A model generated the notes under the pieces. That model saw only the letters and a list, made by a program, of their open reading frames with translations. It ran no database searches and had not been told where the DNA came from. A stretch of 64,000 nucleotides of DNA from the NCBI GenBank assembly GCA_030651575.1, contig JAUSFB010000048.1, forward strand, positions 186,001-250,000, read 5' to 3'. This document shows, in pieces, positions 9,882-17,196 of the stretch. Numbering within the stretch: position 1 is the stretch's first letter; the number at the start of each line of letters is the position of its first letter. Both the position numbers and the translations under genes were made by a program. The DNA is from Phaeospirillum sp. (GTDB lineage: Bacteria > Pseudomonadota > Alphaproteobacteria > Rhodospirillales > Magnetospirillaceae).

Positions 9882-10847
9882 ATGGGACGAAATCCGATGA
9901 AATATGGTCGCAAGCGGGTACTGGTGACGGGGGGCGCCGGCTTCCTGGGGTCGCATCTGTGCGAACGCCTGCTGGCCGAGGGAAACGACGTGCTGTGCGT
10001 CGACAACCTGTTCACCGGCACCAAGGACAATATCGTCCACCTGCTGGACAATCCCTATTTCGAGCTGGTTCGCCACGACGTGACCTTCCCCCTCTATGTG
10101 GAGGTGGACGAGATCTACAATCTGGCCTGTCCCGCCTCGCCCATTCACTATCAGCGCGACCCGGTCCAGACCACCAAAACCTCGGTGCACGGCGCCATCA
10201 ACATGCTGGGACTGGCCAAGCGGGTCGGAGCCAAGATCTTCCAGGCCTCCACCTCCGAGGTCTATGGCGATCCCGAGGTCCATCCCCAGACCGAGGATTA
10301 TCGCGGCAGCGTCAATCCCATCGGCCCGCGCGCCTGTTACGACGAGGGCAAGCGGTGCGCCGAAACCCTGTTCTTCGACTATTGGCGCCAGCACGACCTG
10401 CGCATCAAGGTGGCGCGCATCTTCAACACCTTTGGTCCGCGCATGCATCCCGACGACGGACGGGTGGTCTCGAACTTCATCGTCCAGGCGCTGGAAGGCC
10501 GCCCGATCACCCTGTATGGCGACGGCAGCCAGACCCGGTCCTTTTGCTTCGTCGACGACCTGATCGAGGGCTTTATCCGCCTGATGGGCTCGGACGACAC
10601 GATCACCGGCCCGATCAATCTTGGAAATCCCCGCGAAATGACGGTGCGGGAACTGGCCGAAATGGTGGTCGCCATGGTGGGGAACAAGGCCGAGATCGTC
10701 TATCGCCCGCTGCCGGCCGACGACCCGTTGCAACGCCAGCCGAACATCGCCCTGGCCAAGGAAAAGCTCGGCTGGGAGCCCAAGGTGACCCTGGAGAACG
10801 GGCTGGAGCGCACCATCGCCTATTTTCGCGAACGCATGAAGGTTTAG
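9882..10847 (+). CDS. UDP-glucuronate decarboxylase-like NDP-sugar epimerase/dehydratase
   Basis: A 321-residue extended SDR closely patterned on UDP-xylose synthase: [64 protein letters not shown], the catalytic YDEGKR and [16 protein letters not shown]. The family oxidatively decarboxylates UDP-glucuronate to UDP-xylose in the cytoplasm. I prefer ATG 9882, because AAGGCAGGG ends 8 nt before it; ATG 9897 is also possible. It is separated from the dehydrogenase by a 76-nt gap without an obvious terminator. A second, more divergent relative occurs at 28451. Confidence 0.85.
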   Translation: MGRNPMKYGRKRVLVTGGAGFLGSHLCERLLAEGNDVLCVDNLFTGTKDNIVHLLDNPYFELVRHDVTFPLYVEVDEIYNLACPASPIHYQRDPVQTTKTSVHGAINMLGLAKRVGAKIFQASTSEVYGDPEVHPQTEDYRGSVNPIGPRACYDEGKRCAETLFFDYWRQHDLRIKVARIFNTFGPRMHPDDGRVVSNFIVQALEGRPITLYGDGSQTRSFCFVDDLIEGFIRLMGSDDTITGPINLGNPREMTVRELAEMVVAMVGNKAEIVYRPLPADDPLQRQPNIALAKEKLGWEPKVTLENGLERTIAYFRERMKV

Positions 10848-10871
10848 GATCGGGCCGGAGCACGGAACGCC

Positions 10872-12389
10872 ATGCCTCCTTGCCGGGATGATATGCCGCG
10901 ACGGATCGCCACCGGTTTGGCGGTTCTCGGCTCCCTCCTGGCGATCGCGTTCTTTACCGCCCGGCTGGGCTCCGCCATCTCGTTCGGTCAACCGTTGCAG
11001 GCCGGAACCAGCGGCTGGGAACAAGAGAACATGTTCGCGGTGTGGCTCTGGCTGCACGGCAAGCCGGTTTACACCCGTCTGACCGATATCCCCTTCGCCA
11101 TGGCGGTCTATAACTGGCTGTTCTACGCCTTCTACGGCACCGGCGCCGGCTGGCTGCTGGGGGCGCTCCATCTGAACGACGCCTGGATTCCCACCGTCAG
11201 CCGCCTGCTGACCCTGGCGGCGCTGCCATTGGCCGGGCTGGGCGCGTTCCGTTGCTTTCGTCATCCCTCATCCGAGAGCGGTCCCCCCCCGGCCATGGCC
11301 GCCGCCGCCGCCGCCCTCTACGTCGCATGCGGTCCACTGATCGGATTCTGGGGGATGACCATCCGCCCCGATTCCAACGCCATGATGCTGGAAATTCTGG
11401 CGGTGGCGGCCTTTTTGGGCCGGACTCCCGCCCGGCCCTGGGGCGGCTTGCTGGCGGCGGTGGTGCTGGCCTATCTGGCGTGGTCGTTCAAGCACACCGC
11501 CATCAACGCGGCCGGGGCCATCTTCCTGCTGTTGCTGTCGCGCCGCCGGTTTGCCGAGGCGGCGGGATTCGCCGTCGCGCTGGGAGGGTTGGCCGCCCTG
11601 ACCCTGACGCTGGGAACCGAAGCCTATTTGCGCAACATCCTGCTGCTGGACTACAAGCGCAGCCTCGACCTGGGCCGAACCGTGGCCGTCCTGGCCAACG
11701 CCGCCTCCAAGACCGCACCCGCCATGGCCGGAATGGCCGTCCTCGCCGGTCTCGCCCTTCTGCGCCCCGCCATCCGCCAGGTGATCGCCGGAAACGAAAG
11801 GCTGCTGCTGGGGGTGACGGGAGCGGTGATATCGACGGCCCTGGCGCTGGCGACCTCGACCCATTCCGGCGCCGCCGAAAACTATTACTTCACCGCCCAT
11901 TTCTTCATGCTGCTGGCCGTGCTGGCGGCTTGGCCCCACCGTCTCCTGACCCCGGTCGTCACCGCCTTCGCCGCCGGCTGGACCGTCCAGGCGGCACTGT
12001 TGGCCTATGCGCTGGGCGGCGGCGCCGTCATCTCGCTGGCGGCGGTGGAGCAGCGCATCGCCACCGCCGCCGCCTGCCTGAAGGGGTTGCCCCAACCGCT
12101 TTACGTGGAAGATCTGTCGCTGGCGCTGCCCTGGATGTCGGGAGGCTCGGTCCCCTATGGATCGAGTTACGCCTATATCGGCGCCCGGCTGGCCGGCACG
12201 CCGATGCAAGAAGACGGCATCGGCGGCATGATCCGGTCCGGCCGGTTCGGATCCCTGGCTCTCAACAGCGAGGATACGCACCAGTTTGACGGAGGCAGCC
12301 TTTTGGGCTACGAGAGGGTGTCGCCTCCTTGTGGCGGCATGACCATCTATCTGAGAAAGGGGACGGCGGCGCCGTCCGATCCGCGATGA
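10872..12389 (+). CDS. Multi-spanning membrane protein, possible GT-C glycosyltransferase
   Basis: A 505-residue integral membrane protein with about ten hydrophobic segments, beginning with RIATGLAVLGSLLAIAFFTA. After the first segment there is a loop EQENMFAVWLWLHGKPVYT that resembles the first-loop pattern of ArnT/PMT-type lipid-linked sugar transferases (acidic residue, then a short 'G-P-V-Y' stretch). KHTAINAAGAIFLLLLSRRR follows mid-protein. No specific family could be named. ATG 10872 is used; ATG 10893 is equally plausible. The stop overlaps the next ATG (ATGA), so it is translated with the methyltransferase-glycosyltransferase fusion, which suggests joint action on a lipid-linked sugar. 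Confidence 0.65.
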   Translation: MPPCRDDMPRRIATGLAVLGSLLAIAFFTARLGSAISFGQPLQAGTSGWEQENMFAVWLWLHGKPVYTRLTDIPFAMAVYNWLFYAFYGTGAGWLLGALHLNDAWIPTVSRLLTLAALPLAGLGAFRCFRHPSSESGPPPAMAAAAAALYVACGPLIGFWGMTIRPDSNAMMLEILAVAAFLGRTPARPWGGLLAAVVLAYLAWSFKHTAINAAGAIFLLLLSRRRFAEAAGFAVALGGLAALTLTLGTEAYLRNILLLDYKRSLDLGRTVAVLANAASKTAPAMAGMAVLAGLALLRPAIRQVIAGNERLLLGVTGAVISTALALATSTHSGAAENYYFTAHFFMLLAVLAAWPHRLLTPVVTAFAAGWTVQAALLAYALGGGAVISLAAVEQRIATAAACLKGLPQPLYVEDLSLALPWMSGGSVPYGSSYAYIGARLAGTPMQEDGIGGMIRSGRFGSLALNSEDTHQFDGGSLLGYERVSPPCGGMTIYLRKGTAAPSDPR

Positions 12390-13879
12390 CTTCACGCCCC
12401 GCCGCCATTGACGTCCTGGAACGTCGCGAGCGGACCCGCGACGAGTATACCGCCCATCGCGATCCCATTGCCGCCGACCGCCTGCGCTGGCTGGCGCAAT
12501 CCTTCCGCCACCTCGTCCATCTGCTGCCCGGCGAAAGCATCCTGGAGATCGGCGCCGGCGACGGAGAGCTGACCCGGATCCTGGTCGAGATGACCCGTGG
12601 CCGCAATCCCATCACCACCGTGACCGCCCTGGAGCGGCCGGCGGAGATCGAGGGTGCCGAATGCATCCGGGTCGAGGATCTGCCCGGCGCCCTGGCGGGC
12701 CGCCGCTTTCGCTATGTGGTCACCAACAATATCCTGGACAGCGACAATACCGGCTATCTGCTGGAACGCATCTTCGACCTGCTGGAAGACGGCGGGCGGG
12801 CGGTCTTCATCGAATCCAATCCGTGGAATCCGCTCTTCGCCATCCGGCGGCTGATCAACGGCTGGCTCGGCCGTCCGGTGGTCCAGGCCCTGCTGGACCG
12901 GACCCTGCTCTACGAGCTGTTCTCCGAAATCGGCTTTATTCGCATCTCGGCCCGCTTCACCGATTTCGTCTATGCCCCGCTGGCGCCCACCGCCCGCATG
13001 GCTTGGCTGTTGCGCAACGCGTCGGTTCTGCTGGAAAACCTGCCCATGGTGCAAGACCTGGCCGGACGTATCTTGCTGCACGCGCAAAAGCCACCGCGCA
13101 GCCTGCCCCGGCCCGAGATGTCGCTGTGCCGCCACGCATCGCTGGAAGGCGCCATTTCCTTCGTCATTCCCTGCCATAACGAGGAAATGAACATCCCGCC
13201 GCTGGTGCATGGCCTGCGCACCTATTATGGCGGCTACATCCACCAGATCGTGCTGGTCAACGACAACAGCCGCGACGGCACCGCCGCCGTCATGGATGCC
13301 CTGGCCGCCGAGGACCCGCGCATCACTCCGGTTCACCGCACGCCGCCCAATGGCGTCGGCCGCGCCCTTCGGGACGGTTACGCCGCCGCCACCGGCCGTT
13401 ACGTCATGTCCATGGATTGCGATTTCCAGCATCTTCTGCCGGAAATGGAAGACATGTTCGACGCCGCCGCCGATGGGGCCGATGCCGTGTTCGGATCGCG
13501 CTTTTCGCGCCAGAGCGTGCTGATCAACTATCCATTCGGCAAGATCCTGGCCAACCGCTCGTTCCATCTGCTGGCCAACCTGGTGTTTCGCTTCGGCCGC
13601 CGCGACGTCACCAACAATCTGAAGCTGATGACCGGAGATCTGGCCCGGCGTCTGGTGATCGAGGAACCGTGGTTCGCCGCCAACGCCGAAATCGGGCTGC
13701 AACTGGCGCTGCTGGGCACGACGGTGCGAGAGGTTCCCATTTCCTGGATCAACCGCACCTTCGATATGGGGCAAAGCTCGTTCAAGGTGCTGGCCTCCGG
13801 CGGCGGCTATGCCCGCGTGCTGTGGCGCATGGCCCGGCTCACCGGGTTCGGCCGGCGGCGGCTGGGCGACATCCGCTGA
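12386..13879 (+). CDS. Fusion: SAM methyltransferase + GT2 glycosyltransferase
   Basis: A 497-residue two-domain protein. Residues about 20-230 are a class I SAM-dependent methyltransferase (ILEIGAGDGELTRIL at 52-66; VTNNILDSDNTGYLLERIF). Residues about 255-490 are a GT-A family 2 transferase of dolichol-phosphate-mannose-synthase type (ISFVIPCHNEEMNIPPLV; QIVLVNDNSRDGTAAVM; metal-binding MSMDCDFQHL at about 342-351). There is no membrane anchor. The frame is continuous across both domains, so this is not two genes. Start ATG 12386 overlaps the preceding stop, and its stop overlaps the next methyltransferase by 1 nt. It may methylate and then transfer a sugar to polyprenyl phosphate; substrate unknown. 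Confidence 0.8.
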   Translation: MTSRPAAIDVLERRERTRDEYTAHRDPIAADRLRWLAQSFRHLVHLLPGESILEIGAGDGELTRILVEMTRGRNPITTVTALERPAEIEGAECIRVEDLPGALAGRRFRYVVTNNILDSDNTGYLLERIFDLLEDGGRAVFIESNPWNPLFAIRRLINGWLGRPVVQALLDRTLLYELFSEIGFIRISARFTDFVYAPLAPTARMAWLLRNASVLLENLPMVQDLAGRILLHAQKPPRSLPRPEMSLCRHASLEGAISFVIPCHNEEMNIPPLVHGLRTYYGGYIHQIVLVNDNSRDGTAAVMDALAAEDPRITPVHRTPPNGVGRALRDGYAAATGRYVMSMDCDFQHLLPEMEDMFDAAADGADAVFGSRFSRQSVLINYPFGKILANRSFHLLANLVFRFGRRDVTNNLKLMTGDLARRLVIEEPWFAANAEIGLQLALLGTTVREVPISWINRTFDMGQSSFKVLASGGGYARVLWRMARLTGFGRRRLGDIR

Positions 13880-14778
13880 TGCGCCATATCGGCTCCTGCC
13901 CGGTCTGCGACGGCGGGCGGTTCGACGAACGCTTCGCCGCCACCTTCCAGGGCGACTGGCGAGACGCGGTTCCCTACTTCCTGACGGAGCGGGTCAAGGC
14001 GGTGCACGGCCGGGTGGTGCGTTGCGCCGATTGCGGCTTTTGCTTCACCACGCCGCAATTCACCCCGGAGGACTACGACCGCATCTATGCCGCGGTGCAT
14101 CTGTCGCGACAAGGAGAGGCATCGACGCCGCAGGGCTCGGGCGTGCGGCTGGCCGAACTGGCGCGCCGGGTCGGGCAGCACGAGACGACAGGGCGGTTTC
14201 TCGACTTCGGCTGCGGCCGGGGAGAGTTCCTCGACGCCATGGGGGCCGGGCATGACGGCCTGGGCTTCGAAGTCGCCGCCGATATTCCCGGCGGGGTTTC
14301 CCGGTCCGGGCGCATCGTCACCGGCAATATCCTGACCCAAGGCCCGGCGGCGGAGCAGGCGGGGCTAACCGATGCCGGCTTTGATTTCATCGCCGCCTGG
14401 GATGTGCTGGAACATCTGCCGGAGCCGGAGGCGCAGATGCGGCGGCTGGGCGATCTCCTCAGGCCGGACGGGCGGCTGTACCTGACCCTGCCCGATGCGG
14501 CCAGCGCCGCCGCGCGGCTGTCGGGGGGCAAGTGGAATCTGCTGTTGCTGGAACATCTGTGGTATTTCGACCCGGCCACCCTGGCGCGGTTCCTGACCCG
14601 TTGCGGCTTCGTGGTCGAGGAAATATCCAAGATCGGCTACCCGGTCGATCTGGAGACCCTGGCGCGCCGCCTCCGCCAGACCTATGGCGACTGGGTGCCG
14701 CCGTTGCCGTCGTTTCTCGGACGGCCGGTGATCTCCCTTCCCATCGGCCTGATGTTCGTGCGCGCCCGCCGGGCCTGA
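13879..14778 (+). CDS. Class I SAM-dependent methyltransferase with N-terminal zinc-type cysteines
   Basis: A 299-residue methyltransferase. Two cysteine pairs (SCPVCDGG, residues 7 and 10; RCADCGF, residues 49 and 52) resemble a zinc knuckle often found at the front of glycan-locus methyltransferases. The SAM motif is RFLDFGCGRGEFLDAM, then FDFIAAWDVLEHLPEPEAQM and LRPDGRLYLTLPD. LLLLEHLWYFDPATL is a common segment of the family. Its ATG shares one base with the previous stop. It probably O-methylates a sugar or lipid-linked intermediate; the target is not visible. Confidence 0.82.
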   Translation: MRHIGSCPVCDGGRFDERFAATFQGDWRDAVPYFLTERVKAVHGRVVRCADCGFCFTTPQFTPEDYDRIYAAVHLSRQGEASTPQGSGVRLAELARRVGQHETTGRFLDFGCGRGEFLDAMGAGHDGLGFEVAADIPGGVSRSGRIVTGNILTQGPAAEQAGLTDAGFDFIAAWDVLEHLPEPEAQMRRLGDLLRPDGRLYLTLPDAASAAARLSGGKWNLLLLEHLWYFDPATLARFLTRCGFVVEEISKIGYPVDLETLARRLRQTYGDWVPPLPSFLGRPVISLPIGLMFVRARRA

Positions 14779-14874
14779 CCCATCCGGGCAAGCGCTTGAC
14801 TATGAACCGACGATATGACATTGACGCTGGCGACCCCCCGGCGAACACACATTCCAAACGCAAGGACGCTTCAC

Positions 14875-15123
14875 ATGGCGGACAGGGCTGAAATCGGGAA
14901 ACGTTTGCTGCTGGTATTCCGCGATGTTTTCGACGACGACTCCCTCGAAATCTTCGATGCCATGACGGCCGAGGACCTCGACGAGTGGGACTCCGTCTCG
15001 CATATCAGCCTGGTGCTGGCGGTAGAGCGCGAATTCGGCGTCAGCCTCAACGCGACCGAAATCGGCGCCCTGGCCAATGTGGGGGCCATGACCGACCTGC
15101 TGTCGGACCGGGCGACCCGGTGA
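14875..15123 (+). CDS. Free-standing acyl carrier protein
   Basis: An 82-residue acidic ACP. The phosphopantetheine site is Ser40 in DEWDSVSHISLVLAVE, followed by the helix-III region FGVSLNATEIGALANVGAM. I start at ATG 14875 because AAGGA lies 8 nt upstream; an earlier in-frame ATG at 14815 would add a basic, non-ACP tail. It is not the fatty-acid ACP (the site is DSVS rather than DSLD, and no fab genes flank it). It is 1 nt from the MaoC gene and leads the MaoC-radical SAM-FkbH group, so it probably carries a short acyl unit made by them. Confidence 0.9.
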   Translation: MADRAEIGKRLLLVFRDVFDDDSLEIFDAMTAEDLDEWDSVSHISLVLAVEREFGVSLNATEIGALANVGAMTDLLSDRATR

Positions 15124-15124
15124 C

Positions 15125-15562
15125 ATGACCGGGCTGGTCGCGGGCCTGCGCCCCAGGGACATCGAAATCGGTCAGTCGGCACGGTTCGAACATCGGGTGA
15201 CCGACGACGACCTTGATCGTTACGCCGCCTTGACCGGCGACATATCGCCGTTGCACATGGACGCGCATTTTGCCCGCTCACGCGGCTTTCGCGGTCGGGT
15301 TGCTCATGGAACTTTCCTGGCGGGGCTAGTATCCCGGCTGTTCGGTGTCCATTTACCAGGACGCGATTGTGTTTTGCACTCCATGTCGGTCAAGTGGGTT
15401 GCGCCGGCTTGCGTCGGCGATCGCGTCGTGGTGGTGGCGACGGTGACCCAGATCTCCGTGGAAGCCGCCGCCATGGCCGCCGAATTGACCATCACCCTGG
15501 CCGAGACCGGGGCCGTCTTGGCCAAGGGCAAGGTACAGGCTGGGTTCACCGGGAGCGATTGA
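15125..15562 (+). CDS. MaoC-like hotdog (R)-enoyl hydratase/dehydratase
   Basis: A 145-residue single-hotdog protein of the MaoC/PhaJ family. The hydratase signature ALTGDISPLHMDAHFARSRG is followed by FRGRVAHGTFLAGLVSRL, with the catalytic Asp at 39 and His at 44. PhaJ-type enzymes hydrate or dehydrate enoyl/3-hydroxyacyl thioesters on CoA or ACP. It starts 1 nt after the ACP stop, and its own stop shares a base with the radical SAM start, so ACP-linked chemistry is likely. The natural substrate is unknown. Confidence 0.87.
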   Translation: MTGLVAGLRPRDIEIGQSARFEHRVTDDDLDRYAALTGDISPLHMDAHFARSRGFRGRVAHGTFLAGLVSRLFGVHLPGRDCVLHSMSVKWVAPACVGDRVVVVATVTQISVEAAAMAAELTITLAETGAVLAKGKVQAGFTGSD

Positions 15563-17196
15563 TGAGCGACGGATACGACTTAATTCTGATTTGCCAGTCC
15601 AATATCGTCGATTACGAGAGCTACTCGCACCTGCCCATCGAGGCGATCGATCGCTACAAGACGCTGGTCTATCCCCGCATGGTCCGCCATGACGACCGCT
15701 TTGTCGGCCATCTGGACGCCATCAACCTGTCGCGGCATGGCGGCACCTATTTCGACGCCGATTACGCCACCCGCCGCCAAAGGCTGAACATCTGGAACAT
15801 GCCGTCGGCCAGCGGCCTGCATCTGGCCAATATCTTGTCGGCCCACGGCATCCGCACCCGCATCATCAACAATATCGATTCCGAATGGGATTGGTTCGAG
15901 GAAGCCTATAACCGCTGCTCGACGCCGCCGCTGGTCGGGATCTCGTCCACCTTCTATCTGGGCTTCAAGGAAGTGGGACGGGTGGCGCGCCGCCTGCGCG
16001 CCTTCGATACCGACATGGAAATCGTGCTGGGCGGCGCGTTCACCAATTCCCGCGCATTGTCAGGCGGGGCCGAAAGCCTGGAACGGCCCATGCGCAAATA
16101 CGGCATCGACTACGTCTTGCACGCCTTCAACTCCGATACGGACCTGCTCGCTCTGATGCTGGCGCGCAAGGGCGGCGCCGACCTGGATCAGGTGGCCAAT
16201 CTGTGCCGCTTCGATGGCGGATTCGCCAAGGGTCGTTTCACCGCCAGCGCCAGCCGCTGGAACCCCCCCATGCTGGACGAGGTTCCGGCCAATTGGGACA
16301 AGGTGGAAGCGCCATACCTGAACCGCACCTTGCAGATCCGCACCGCGTCGGGCTGCCCGTTCTCGTGCTCGTTCTGCTCGTACCCCACCACGGCGGGGGG
16401 GTGGAAAACCATCGAGCCCGAGCGGGTGCGCGCCCATCTGGACGCGGTCAAGCGCATTCCCGGCATCGACCGGCTGATCTTCATCGACGACACCTTCAAC
16501 GTGCCCAAGCACCGCTTCAAGGAATTGCTGGAGATCTTCAAGGACTACGATTTCGAGTGGTTCTCCTTCCTGCGGGTGCAATACGTGGACGAGGACATCG
16601 TCCGGGCCATGAAGGATTCGGGCTGTCGCGGCGTTTATCTGGGGGTCGAATCGGCGGATGACCGCGTGCTGGCCAATATGAACAAGAAGGCGCGGCGCGA
16701 GGACTTCGCCCGTGGCATCGAGCTGCTGAACCGCTTCGACATCACCTCGCTGTCGGCCTTCGTTCTGGGCTTCCCCGGCGAAACCGACGCGTCGATCCAG
16801 GCCAATGTGGACTTCATCGAGAATTGCGGAGTGGATTTCTATTCGCTCAAGGAATTCTTCTATATGGAACACACCGACATCCATAAGAAGCGCGACCAGT
16901 ACGGCCTGACCGGCATGGGCAACCGCTGGTCCCACGACACCATGACCTCAGACCGGGCTTCCGACATCAAGCTGGAGATGTTCCGCTCCATCAAGAACGC
17001 GGTATCGCTCGATCCCGACACCAGCCTGTGGTATCTGGCCTATCTGTACGATCAGGGCTACGGCGTGGACGGAATCAAGGACATGCAGCGTTCCATCAAC
17101 GCGATCAGCATGGATCAGATGGACGGCGACATGAGCTCGAAAACCGCCGCCTGGGACTCGCTTCGGGTCAATGCGGTGAGGAGCGCAGCCGGTTGA
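15562..17196 (+). CDS. Radical SAM protein with N-terminal B12-binding-like domain
   Basis: A 544-residue protein. Residues about 1-210 have the layout of a cobalamin-binding domain seen in B12-dependent radical SAM enzymes (PLVGISSTFYLG, then MEIVLGGAFTNS). The radical SAM core follows, with the [4Fe-4S] motif Cys265-x3-Cys269-x2-Cys272 in SGCPFSCSFCSYP, then RLIFIDDTFNVPKHRF, GCRGVYLGVESADDRVL and SAFVLGFPGETDASI. A C-terminal region of about 120 residues has no recognised fold. Such enzymes commonly methylate unactivated carbon or phosphorus; the layout recalls PhpK-type P-methyltransferases, but this is a weak impression. It sits between MaoC and FkbH with overlapping stop/start codons on both sides. 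Confidence 0.8.
   Translation: MSDGYDLILICQSNIVDYESYSHLPIEAIDRYKTLVYPRMVRHDDRFVGHLDAINLSRHGGTYFDADYATRRQRLNIWNMPSASGLHLANILSAHGIRTRIINNIDSEWDWFEEAYNRCSTPPLVGISSTFYLGFKEVGRVARRLRAFDTDMEIVLGGAFTNSRALSGGAESLERPMRKYGIDYVLHAFNSDTDLLALMLARKGGADLDQVANLCRFDGGFAKGRFTASASRWNPPMLDEVPANWDKVEAPYLNRTLQIRTASGCPFSCSFCSYPTTAGGWKTIEPERVRAHLDAVKRIPGIDRLIFIDDTFNVPKHRFKELLEIFKDYDFEWFSFLRVQYVDEDIVRAMKDSGCRGVYLGVESADDRVLANMNKKARREDFARGIELLNRFDITSLSAFVLGFPGETDASIQANVDFIENCGVDFYSLKEFFYMEHTDIHKKRDQYGLTGMGNRWSHDTMTSDRASDIKLEMFRSIKNAVSLDPDTSLWYLAYLYDQGYGVDGIKDMQRSINAISMDQMDGDMSSKTAAWDSLRVNAVRSAAG

Noticed and set aside
14796-14818. TTGACT followed by TATGAC upstream of the ACP gene, considered as a promoter
   Set aside because: The spacing is only 12 nt and no better -10 occurs 16-18 nt downstream.
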